From assembly GCF_000224145.3 (NCBI RefSeq), contig NC_020174.2, forward strand, positions 3,169,152 to 3,233,151: a stretch of 64,000 nt of DNA. The letters are read 5' to 3'. Below are positions 23,501 through 34,300 of the stretch, in pieces. The DNA comes from Ciona intestinalis. Its lineage: Eukaryota > Chordata > Ascidiacea > Phlebobranchia > Cionidae. The notes under the pieces are model-generated. The model was given only the letters and a program-made list of their open reading frames with translations. It was not told the origin of the DNA and made no database searches. The position numbers and the translations under genes were made by a program. Each line of letters opens with the position of its first letter. Within the stretch, counting starts at the first letter, position 1.

Positions 23501-26500
23501 AACGGCAATTGCTCAAACCCGGTGGTCACTAATAGGTTGTTCAAATTATCAGCCACACATAAACTCGTCAGGTGGAAGTGTATGAAAGAGAACACTCGTG
23601 TTATAATGACTCATTTTTGGCAACGCCAGGATAAAGCAAGTTACATTCATTCATTTAAGAACATGTTATTTAAAAAACAAAGAGATAGAAATCAATGGAA
23701 AAACAATAGTTGTTTTACCCACACTATGGGCAAAAAGTGTAAAAAGAGTGGCATTTAAAAAGTAAAAAAGTAATATACATGGTAACTCGAGAACTGGCAC
23801 AAGGTGTATGAACATCTGTGTTATAACAACTGTCGTTTTTCAGCCAGGCAAGGATAAAGTAAGTTACATTCGTTTATATTGCTGCCTAATGATATACAAA
23901 AAGTCTTATGATTACATTCTATTATATACCTTTCAGACAGGGTGTCGAACACAGTGTATATCTTGTTAAGTATAGCGATAACCTCCATTGGTGTTATTCG
24001 TGTGCAAATGTTTGTAAAACCAACCACATCACTGAAAAGGACTGTAACATTTTCAAACACCTGTAAAAAAAATTTTAATATTAATCGGAATCTTAATATT
24101 TTTACCCAAAAACAACATACTGGTAGGGATCTGTTAATTTAAAAAAAAAATTATTTATATAATCATTCTACACTCTACAATAGTTTTAAAGAACAATAGT
24201 GTGAAACTTTACAAAATGAAAAAAAATAATAATTATAACTTTATTTGTCTCTTCAATTACTGTAGCGAAGATTTAAACATATTTTAAACCAAAAACGGGA
24301 TATAGCAACAAAACAACAGATGTTAAAACACACTTACAATTAAAAACAAATTAAATTTATTTTCCTAAAAGATGACAAATGACAAAATTTTACCTCTGCA
24401 ATGCTGACGGCACTTTCTCCCTTCTTCAGCCTGACAGCAATTTCTTTTGGAATCATAGAAAATACAATGGTTTCAGCTTTTTGATTCTCTTTTTCAAGTT
24501 CTGCCAAAGTGTCAGCGAGTTTCGACGTCTTTGCTTGTTCCTGCCGAAAAATACGAGGGTTAGGTAACATTTTTGTAATCCCACAGGAAAGTAAATGGTT
24601 ATTTTACGTGGCTTATAATCTGGACAACCCATTAGTGACCACTGGGTTGGAGCAATTGCCGCTAAATGTCTTTCCCAAGGACACATTCGCCAACAATGGT
24701 ATTGGTAGCAGTGACAAGGCCTGAACCCATTACCTCTGGGTAAAAGGCAGGTTCCAACATGCTGACAGATTTGCGTTTAATAATTATCTCAAAACAATAG
24801 CAATACATACATGTGGCCTAGTTTTAAAACATAACAAGTCGTTTTATTGAAATGTAAACCATCTTTAAAACCAAAATGTAATAGATGATTGATAATACAC
24901 AAAAAATACACATGGTTTTCTATATTAGCTGTATAATGGGTGGGGTAAGATGGGACACGGGGTAATGCGGGACACTATTTTTAAATCTTGTACAACAAAT
25001 ACCTATTAAATAATAGAATGACGGCCAAATAGTTTATTTTTGTAAATATTGTTTTTTTGCTTTGTGTCCCATTTTGCCCCACCCTAATGTACATATTTTT
25101 ACAAACCATGTCCAAAGCTAGTTTAAGCTCAGCAGATTGCTGTGGACCCGTCATCAACAACATCTGAAGGGAATCTTGAAAACTGAGATCGCTGATGTAT
25201 AAACCAACGTCCATCATAACGTCCATATTGTCAAAGCTAATACAAAACATTTGTTTAACTGTCAAATTTTTTGGTGACTGGCAGTGCAGAGTTGTAGCAT
25301 GCGAGTGGGTGCGCTTTTACGAGTCACGACGTTTCGGTTATTTTTATGGTATATAGTAGGGTGAGGAAAGATGGTACACCTTTAGCACATAATATCCAAA
25401 TGTCCTAAGATTCATAATCGTGTTTTAAACAATTAACAACGGTCCATGGGAGTCGTGAGGATACGCTTTTATAATTCTTTGAATGTTCTTTGTTTACTAC
25501 CAAATGTGACTGGAAAATAGAATGAAAAGTTTGGATATTATGAGCTAAAGGTGTCTCCCCCCACCCTACTATATATGATAAATTAACCGCTAATGCATGA
25601 TTTTAAATATTGATAACTTTGTTACATTGGCGTGCACATGAAGATGACCGCGTTCCAACTTCCAAGATAATCCGTAGTCCCTCTGAGCTTCAATGAAACC
25701 GAGTCATCTCTTTGTTTGGGTGGTAGTGGGGGATGCTCCGTATCCAATATCTCTGCAAATTAATATTAGTAACAACTGTATTTGTGTCTTTAGTTATGGT
25801 AACAAAAAATTTCAAATTATTTTAAACAAAAGGACAGGATACAGCGATTTTAGTGCAAGTTAAAATGCGATTTAACACAAAAATATATTTTTAAATAAAA
25901 TTCATAGCTTGCCTTGCGATCGCAGATATTCTTCGTATTCTGCCCACAAAGCTACAGTCGACGTCAATTCAACCAATACATTAACAGGTCTGTTTTTCAT
26001 CTGTAAGTAATGTATGTTACAAATGTAAATGGCATGTTTAATTTCTATTCTATATGGGTAAGGTCCCGCAATGTAGCACGCTATGGGTCATAAGATTTAG
26101 GCCAGGATTGGCCTATTACCCCAACACCCAGGGTGCTACCGCATGAACCTCACCAGTTTAAGGAGCCCGGCGCTTCCCCGAAGGTAGGCGACAAGGGCTT
26201 TAATGGTAATGGTTGGGAGATCTTGTTTTGACAGCTCGGTCAAGGTTAGATGCTCCGCTAGCGTTTGCATATTCTTGGCATGTGCCAACATAGTAAAAGG
26301 ATGTCTCATCTTTCTCGTCATATGTTCAGTTTACAAAAAAAATGTTTTAATTATTTAAAATATATAATTCTATTTTTCTATACTTTTGTTCAAGTTCGCT
26401 GTTTTTTTTTTATTTTTTTGTTAGAGCAACTCACGAAATTCCAAGTAAGGTCAACTCCTATTGGTTTGGTAAGAACAAAAAAGTCGGTTATCTTCTTTCC

Positions 26501-29500
26501 AATGAGAGTCGGAAAGGTTTTTACAACTCCCACACCACACGTTACTACCTGCATTGTCTGCAATACAACAGGAGGTTATAAATAAACGGAACATATAGTT
26601 CTTGTAAAACTAGGCTAAAAAAACTGGTAAAAAAGAACATTATTTAAATAAATCAACCATATTTTTGAAAGAACATGTATTTCTTGTTAAAGTTTGGTAA
26701 AAAAACTTCTGGTGAAAGAGAATATTCAATAAATAAACAAAACATATATATCTATATATATATATATGTATGGTAAATTCTACTATATTAAGTTTCACAT
26801 GAGTTTCCAGGTATCCAGATTCCAGAACTATAAAAGCCGTTATTTAATAATAGTAAATAAAACACCGAAAAAACTTGGACAACCATTTAGTAACCACTGG
26901 GTTGGAGCAATCGCCATTAAGTGTCTTGCCCAAGGACACATGCGACCAAAACGGTAGCAGCCAAGAGCCTTGAACCCTTTACCCCTGGGTTGTGGCGTCA
27001 GACTTAAGAATTTATGGGAGAATGTCTTAGTGTTAACTGTTAGATATTGATTAAGTAATTTTTGGTTTAATAAATCAAGTAAAAAAAACTAAAAAAATTT
27101 GAAAAAAAACTTACTTCGTCAAAAATGATGGAAAAAGGAAAAGTATCAAAAACAATATCGCTGTTCACGCTCACTGGTGTAATAGAACGTAGTTTTGATA
27201 AAGCTGGCAACCAAGGATCTTGCTTTCGAACGGTACAGTTTTGATAAGTCACCCTGTATTTATCAAAAGTATAAGTTTGTTTGGTTTATACTTTACCTAG
27301 TAACCAGTGAAATTTCCAGGCATATTAAATGTAAATTCTGAACACAAACACGTGACTTTAAAAGTTATTAGTTAGACCTAAGGAACATTTTAAAACGGGC
27401 CTTGGTTACTGGTTAAAGGAGTATTGTTTTTTTGATAATTTATTGTTTATTTAATAATTTAATTGCAAAGTAAAACACACATAACATTGTCTTTTTCCGA
27501 ATGTGAATGAATGAATGTAACTTACTTTATCCTCGTGTAGCCGGAAAACGACAGTCGTATAACACGAGTGTTCTGTTTCATACACCTCGTGCAAGACTAT
27601 GAGTTACCATGTGTGTTACTTTGTAGGTGATTATTTTTTGGCGTGATTTTTTCATTTTTATTTAGGGCTGATAATTTGGAGAACCCAATAATGACCACTG
27701 TGTTGGAGCAATTGCCGTTAAGTGTCTTGTCCAAGGACACATACCCCACAATGGTAGAAGCGACAAGCCTTGAACCCATTACCTATTGGTTACAGTCAGG
27801 CGTGCTAACCACTTTGCCAAGGTGCGGGCTGAATTAAATATTAAAGTTGTGTTTCTTTCTCACCTCAATACACTATGCATTACTTCACCAAGAACTTCTT
27901 GTTTCAAAGTTTCAACTTTAACATCTTGTAGTTCATAATACATAACAGCTGCTGAGTGAATGAGTCCGCGCACATAGTGAACATAACCAACATATTTTCG
28001 TGAAGTATTGTAATGGAAAACCAACCCTTCATCATCCTCTTTTTCGACATAGAAACTACCATCAAAATATTGCTATCAATGATTGTAATTACTTTACCAT
28101 TTCTATAATTTCTATAATAATGATTTATAATTACTTTATCGTGTGACCGAAAAGTCGTTATTAAAACCAATGTCTGTTTCATACATCTCATGCCAGTTTA
28201 TGAGTTATTATGTATGTTGCTTTGTTGGTGATTATTTTTTTGAACTTGTTCTTTTTTTATGTATGACAGATAATTTTTGCCGATTAGTTCCTTGCCAAAG
28301 GACACATACGTCCAAAATGATAGCAGCGACGAACTTAATTAAAGAAGCATACCCACCAAAAATCAAAACTGGGTAAAAACTAATGCATATTAACACAATG
28401 GGAGAAACTGCTTCAGCTTTCAAATAATTCCAAACTTAAAAAGGCAAACTAACAGAAAAATTGAACAAGTTAATTGATGCTCAAGTGCAACCTAAAGTAC
28501 CATAAATATTTTTTTAAATAAAAAAGGCAGTTGAACTCGAACAGATAGAGAAAAAATAAAGTTTGTTATTTATTTCATTGGAAATCCTATGGAGTTTTAC
28601 AAAGTAATTTTTTAACTGTTTTTTTTTACTTTGTGGTAGTTGTTTATGTAATTTTATGTAAAATGTGTGTTATTTTTAACACTAATGTTTTCTTTATCTT
28701 TAAAAATATATAAATTTTTATTTTATAGCCTATTTATGCAGCTTTGTTAATCTTTTGTAAATATGGCTGATAATTTTGACACATTAGTGACCACTGGGTT
28801 GGAGCAATTCCCGTTAAATGTCTTGCCCGAGAACACATAGGCCCACAGTGGTAGCAGCGACAAGCCTTGAACCAATTACCTCTAAGTTAGAGGTAGGCGC
28901 GCTTAAATTTAATAGTACAAGTTAACAAACCTTGGTGGCTTAATGTCTTTGTATAAGTTGCTTATGTAATCGTGCAAGTTATCCAAACCGTTAATGAAAT
29001 CGCACAATTTTCTCCCCAACACAGAAGTGATCTGGTCGTATCCGTAACGTGTCACGAATGTCATGAAATGAGCCCCAAACTGAATGAAACATAGATTATG
29101 AAATATATAAGTGAATATAAAAAAAATAACAACTGTTGTTTTGTCGCTATATCTTGTCTTTTCGTTTAAAATATTTTTTAATCTTTGCTACCGTAATCGA
29201 AGAGACGAATAAAGTTACTACTCAACTGCCCTCGTGTAGCAGTCGACGCAGACGACAATTAAAAATCAGGAAAAACAGCGGCTTGTCAAATTATTGATAT
29301 TTGATTTTGATATATCAAACAAGCATTTTTTTACAAAAAAATACGAAGTATATAAAGTTTTTTACCTTAAACATTATTTCACTCTCAGGACAATCCACTT
29401 CACACGCGACAGACTCTGCAATAATTGCCATCAAGTTTTCATCGTAAACCTGTTGTAGAACGTTTTTTATTGTCTCTGAAATTCATATACATGCAAATTG

Positions 29501-30265
29501 ATGCAGGATCTTAATTGGGCATTATGTAACTTCATTGATTAACATGAATAGTATATGTGAATTGTAGCCCATGAAATGGAACCATAAACATATACATATA
29601 TAGCAGAGAGAGGGTAAAATGGGACACCTAAGGAACTATTATTGCTCAAATTTTCAGAACCCAAAATACAATACACTAAAGAAATAGATTAAAACAATTT
29701 ATTTTATAAAAAAACGTTCCAACTTGCCCCGCGTCCCAACGTACCCCACCTTACTATAATATATGTATATGAATGAAAGAATGTAATTTACTTTATTCTC
29801 GCGCAGCCGGCGACAGTCGTTATAACACGAATGTTGATTTTTACTCTTTTTTGATTTTTACTCGCAAATTACTATAAGTTCTTAATTTTAACAATTATTA
29901 AAACATACTTAAACTTTTTCGTGATTTTAACTATATATAGTAGGGTGGGGGAAGATGGGACACCTTTTCCTTTAGTTTCCTCTTTTCATTTGGTAGTAAA
30001 CAAAGAACATTCAACGAATTATAAAAATGTATCCTCACGACTTCCATGGACCGTTGTTAATTGTTTAAAACACGATCAGGATATTTAAATATCTAAAGTT
30101 GTCCCATCTTCCCCCACGGTACTCTATACTAGTGACGTGACTTACTTTATGAATAGAGAAACCGACACCTCCAATTCCTATCTTCTTTGCCATTTGATTC
30201 CAAATAGCGACGCCCCATTCCAATTCGACGCACTCAACCACGCTTTTTAACACAAGTCCATACAT
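20560..30265 (-). CDS. Soluble guanylate cyclase, beta / atypical type
   Basis: Cytosolic haem-binding cyclase making cGMP. Complete: 17 exons, 758 residues. Exons: 30146-30265, 29366-29449, 28931-29079, 27864-28055, 27115-27253, 26435-26557, 25913-26000, 25626-25752, 25107-25236, 24394-24540, 23930-24060, 23185-23357, 22402-22604, 21974-22044, 21675-21789, 21164-21209, 20560-20798. The start MYG at 30265 is the family's invariant start. H-NOX domain: residues 1-180, proximal haem ligand His104 in LDNLHDY; the haem-propionate YxSxR reads YNTSR. Then a PAS-like domain, a coiled coil ([19 protein letters not shown]) and the cyclase domain with metal Asp in LFSDVVGFT and VETIGDVYM, guanine-selecting Glu (VETIGD) and Cys (RYCLFGD), and NTASRLES. 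All catalytic residues are in one chain, as in atypical subunits that can homodimerise. GLYISDLS and [13 protein letters not shown] resemble insect Gyc88E more than vertebrate beta1. Start ATG 30263-30265; final codons could shift by a base. One intron uses a GC donor. Confidence 0.93.
20878..21112 (+). mobile_element. SINE, head-truncated
   Basis: Starts in the body at CGTATGTGTCCTTGGGCAAG and runs to the tail, in a cyclase intron. Confidence 0.7.
21348..21640 (+). mobile_element. SINE, near full length
   Basis: The head GGCGTGACATACTGGTTAGC is slightly changed from the consensus; the tail is CATTCATTC. Confidence 0.75.
21838..21945 (+). mobile_element. SINE 3' fragment
   Basis: Only the last third, from AAGTAACATACATGG to the CATTCATTC tail. 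Confidence 0.65.
22182..22384 (+). mobile_element. GTAGGGTGGGG-family MITE
   Basis: Full-length but diverged; ends 18 bp before the cyclase exon at 22402. Confidence 0.7.
22640..23115. repeat. Tandem array of a roughly 122 bp unit
   Basis: Four units, each with GAGACTCAATTTGGGCGTG-like and GCTGACAAAATTAACAGG blocks; spacing of the latter is about 108, 124 and 122 bp. Within a cyclase intron. Confidence 0.75.
23403..23660 (+). mobile_element. SINE copy
   Basis: Head degraded, body and CATTCATT tail clear. A further 3' fragment follows at about 23770-23880. Confidence 0.65.
24603..24755 (-). mobile_element. SINE head fragment
   Basis: Reverse copy of the tRNA-like half only. Confidence 0.6.
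24935..25087 (+). mobile_element. MITE variant with a different core
   Basis: The ends match the GTAGGGTGGGG family (GGGTGGGGTAAGATGGGACA and TGCCCCACCCTAATG) but the core does not. 29597-29758 is a second, separate variant. Confidence 0.55.
25350..25573 (-). mobile_element. GTAGGGTGGGG-family MITE
   Basis: Reverse copy with an extra partial block (TTTGGATATTATGAGC) before the right end, perhaps a recombinant of two copies. Confidence 0.65.
25911..25912 (-). other. GC 5' splice donor in the cyclase gene
   Basis: The exon 25913-26000 ends CGATCGCAAG and the intron begins GCAAGC. With this GC donor the phase (1 nt) fits the next exon AGATATTGG exactly; no GT nearby does. Confidence 0.7.
26136..26321 (-). 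other. Unassigned 61-codon frame in a cyclase intron
   Basis: A GC-richer patch inside the AT-rich intron reads as a soluble helical peptide including [20 protein letters not shown]. It is not part of the cyclase, because the exons on either side join without it. It lies right beside a single unit of the 96-bp satellite. It could be a fragment of a retroposed gene or chance; I do not recognise it. Confidence 0.3.
27503..27830 (-). mobile_element. SINE, near full length
   Basis: Reverse copy from a GAATGAATG tail to the head ending GCCAAGGTGCG. Other reverse fragments in the same gene are at about 26875-27005, 28130-28335 and 28760-28905. Confidence 0.75.
29934..30127 (+). mobile_element. GTAGGGTGGGG-family MITE
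   Basis: Full copy lying about 20 bp from the 5' splice site of the first cyclase exon. Confidence 0.75.
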
Positions 30266-30598
30266 ATTGCGGTAATGGATTATATTGCGGCTAAAATATT
30301 TTGGCGACAATAAAAATGAACCGGCAGGTCCGGTCTTATTATATATTGGCTTTTAATGATATTCGGTTTATTGGACGCCTGCGATTGACAAGACATTTCA
30401 ACTCAAGCCACAATATAACACATGTTTGCAACAGCAATAAACGTCAAACACAGACGCTTGTGCGAACCAATTCAGCGGCCACTAATGGGTTGACCAAATT
30501 ATCAGTCATACATAAAAAATGAAAGATGCAAAAAAACAACCGCAAAGTAACATATTTGGTAATTCGTAAACTGGCAAGAGGTGTATGGAGTAGTAATA

Positions 30599-30795
30599 TA
30601 TATAGTAGGGTGGGGGGAGACGGGACACCTGTTCATTCCGTTTTCTCGTCCCATTTGGTGATAAACAAAGAACATTCAAAGAAATATAAAACGGTATCTC
30701 TTCACGACTCTTATAGACCGTTGTTAATTGTTTAAAAACGTTCAGAATGTTTGGATATTATGTACTAAAGGTGTCACGTCTTCTCCCACATTACA
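30599..30795 (+). mobile_element. GTAGGGTGGGG-family MITE
   Basis: Inserted at the end of a partial SINE (about 30465-30595) upstream of the cyclase. Confidence 0.7.
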
Positions 30796-30884
30796 TCGCA
30801 TATTACCAACGGTAAATGATTGTAGCGGAGTAACAGAATTCATCAATCTATTTCACTGATTTTCAACACATTTTTTTTGTGAAT

Positions 30885-31118
30885 AAATATAACTGACTCT
30901 ATCCTTACGTGGCCGAAAACGACAGTCGTTAAACACCAGTGCTCGGTTTCATACACCTCGTGTCAGCTTACAAGTTACCAAGTATGTTACTTTGTTGGGG
31001 ATTTTTCCTATTTTTTGTATGTGTGGCTGATAATTTTGACAACCCATTAGTGAACGCTGGGTTTTAATTGCCGTTAAGTGTCTTGCTCAAGGACACATAC
31101 GTCCGGCGCCGTGGCACA
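30885..31118 (-). mobile_element. SINE copy with deleted head
   Basis: Body intact; the head is reduced to GGCGCCGTGGCAC at the wrong distance, so an internal deletion removed box B. Confidence 0.6.
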
Positions 31119-31174
31119 AATTTGTTTCCAAGCATTACAGTAACAGAAGCAATTAAGTAAAACCAGTCGTGTAT

Positions 31175-31185
31175 TTTATTTTATT
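31175..31185 (-). terminator. Possible poly(A) signals of the nexilin gene
   Basis: Two overlapping AATAAA motifs on the minus strand, about 175 nt after the nexilin stop codon at 31358. Confidence 0.4.
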
Positions 31186-31357
31186 GGTATATTCAAATGT
31201 GTAATACCATGCACAATATTTTTAGGAAACAAATTCTTGGCGATCAATTTCTTAAAGATATCACCATCATAATAATACTGGTTGTGTCAACAGCATAATG
31301 TTGTATAGAAGTGAGAACTGACAGCAATTATACCAAGTTTTTATCTCACCGAACGAA

Positions 31358-34300
31358 TCATTCTTCTTCAATTTCTAAAGAAGTCAAAAGTTAGAAATTA
31401 GAAAGTCTAAAAACATAAAGATATACAATATATCTTAATCATCATTATATTATATAGTATGGTGGGGGAAGATGGGATACTTTTTTATTTCCGTCTTCCC
31501 CCACCCCACTATATATTTAATATCTAAACTAAATTTATGGTACTAATTATATACCCTAAATAGGACATCAAAACATTTATTAGCCAATTTTTATGAATAT
31601 GTAACAGTGTTAATCACTCACTAAGTAACGTACTTGGTAACCCGAAAGCTGGCACGAGGTGTGTGAAACAGAACACCAGTGTTTAACGATTGTCGTTTTC
31701 GGGGCACGCGAGGATAAAGTAAGTTACATTCATTTATTTTTGAAAACCCATTTATTTATAAAAAACCAAAAACCTACCATTTACGAAAAGAAAAGCTTTA
31801 CTAGTGGCCGTTCCTTTATCATTAGTGGCTTTGCAAGCGAATTCTCCAGTATCGTCCACAAAACTTTCGTTCATATAAAGTGAATACTGTGTCCCTTTGT
31901 TCATGTATTGGTAATCTGGGCAATTCCGGATAACCCTGCCTTTGAAATACCAAACGACCTAGAATAAAAAGTTTTGTTACAACTTTATATTTTATAAGTA
32001 TTTATTTATCCTTAAATGGCATTCCAGCTTTTATAGTTAAAACCTAGGTGTCAAAAAAACAATACAATATATTAATAACTTTACAATATAAAAATAAATT
32101 TGTCAATAAAAATATTTTTCAATCTTTGCTATCGTAATTGACGATACAAAAAAGTTATTATTATTATATTCTGTGTATGATCATTTAAACACCGTGTAGT
32201 TTTTACAACTGTTGTTATGTTGCTATACCCTGTCTTTTTATTTAAATTTTTTTCAATCTTCGCTACTGTAATCGAATAGACAAAAAAGTTGTTTGTTATT
32301 GAATGAATGTAACTTACTTTATCCTCAGGTTGCCAGAAACTGACAGTCGTTATACCACAGGTGTTCTGTTTCATACACCCCGTGCCCACTGGCGAGTTAC
32401 CAAGTGAGTTACTTTGTGGGTCATTTTGACTCATTATTTGACTCAAATGAAAATGAAAACGAATTTGAAAATGAAAACAAAAATGAAAACGAAAATGAAA
32501 ACGAAAACGAAATTGAAAACAAAATTCAATTGTTTTATACATGTCAGCTTATGAGTTACCAAGTATTTTACTTTGCAGGTGATTATTTTTTGTGTACTAT
32601 GTCATATATATATTGAACATATAAACATTGTGTATCTTGCCTTAGACCAGCGGTTCTTAAACTTGTTTATTTGCTTTACCCTTTTAACAAAGATACTGAT
32701 CAGATTTACCCCCAATATGTAATATGGCGTTCATTTAAAAAAGCGAAAACAACTAATTTACAGTTATACTTAATGTGACGGATGAGCTTGCTTTTTGGCA
32801 CAAGTTGTTTAATGCCTGGTAAAGTATGACAATTGGCACAATTTTTCTGTCCCGTCAACTGATGCGAATTTTGATTTACCCCTTAAATACGAGGAATTTA
32901 CCTTAAGGTGGCTGTACACAGTATCCGGCATGCGAATTTGCTTACGAAGTCGTATGCAAACCCATTCCTAAATTCCGTATGCGGCAGCGAAATCCGGACA
33001 AAACTGACGAATTCCGGATACTGTGTACAGCCACCTTTAGGGGTAAATTTACCCCAATTTAAGAAACGCTGCCGTAGGTATACTCACCTTTGGGTGTGGG
33101 TTTGCATTTATATATGCGTCAAATCTGACCGGGTCCCCTTCTTTGACTTTAAGATTGCTCAGCGTTTGAACAAAGTATGGATACCCACTATATTCCCCTG
33201 AATCATTGCTGCATCCACTTTCGCTTGCTGCCGAGTTTTCTTCAGCGTCAGAACCATCTGATCACAATGTTAACAATGTTACAGATAATCTAATTATAAT
33301 AGGAAATTTTGTCATAACCTCATTTAATCTCTGGTCAAGAATTCTAGTTGCATGGAAACAAGATAAAAAGTTTAATAACTTTAAACATAACATAGACAAG
33401 GGTTGTGTTCTCAGCTACAGACTAAACTCGCGGTTACTATTGGTTACTGCGTTTTTTAGTTGGCCGACTAAAACCTATTCGGTGTTTTTTCAAGTTTAGT
33501 CGGCCTACGAAATTTCTAAATTTCTGTGTTACTTATTACATAAGTTTGTCGGTCAAAATCAACTCAAAACTTTTTATCGGCTGATTAAATCAACTTAAAA
33601 ATTAAAATTTGCTGACTAAATTTTAGTCGGGCAACTAAAAACGCAAAATCGAATTTAGACGGCAACTAGTTCAGTCTGTAGCCGAGAATACCATCCCAGG
33701 GGTGGGAATATAATTGATTTAATATTATTTTTGCAGGTATAGTGTAACTTAGTGTTATATTCCTCTATTCTATCAAACCGAATTTACCAAAGTTTAGATA
33801 CAGTGTTCCTTTAATATTAATAAAAATAATTTACCTTTTACGATTGCGGTAGCGAAAATTAAAAAATATTTTAAAAGAAAAGGCAAGATATTTTTACATT
33901 TGATTGAAAGAAAATAAGCGTGGTCGCTACACCTATCAGACAATGAGCCACGTTTAGTTATTATCGAGTTAAACAGCTTGTACTAAAATATATATTTCCA
34001 AATCCACCACCATAAAACACAGTTAGTGCAGGCATTTAAAAAAATTGCAGACAAACAACAAGCCATTATTGTTTAATGTGTGTATTTAACTTTTATAAGA
34101 AAAAATGTAAACGACCCGTTAATGTTCTTGAAAAACTACTACGAACCGTTTCCTTCATCTTCTTCCTCGCTGTCCTCTGCCTACCAAAGATTAATATTTT
34201 TAATTAAAATAAAAATCCAAGTGGAAATCTAAATAACATAAATTGATTGTTATAATTTGTTAATACTGCTGGAAAACTGTTTAACTCATACTAGACTTAT

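Noticed and set aside
32404..32616. Asn/Glu-rich plus-strand frame
   Set aside because: Made by the (GAAAAY)n microsatellite inside a SINE.
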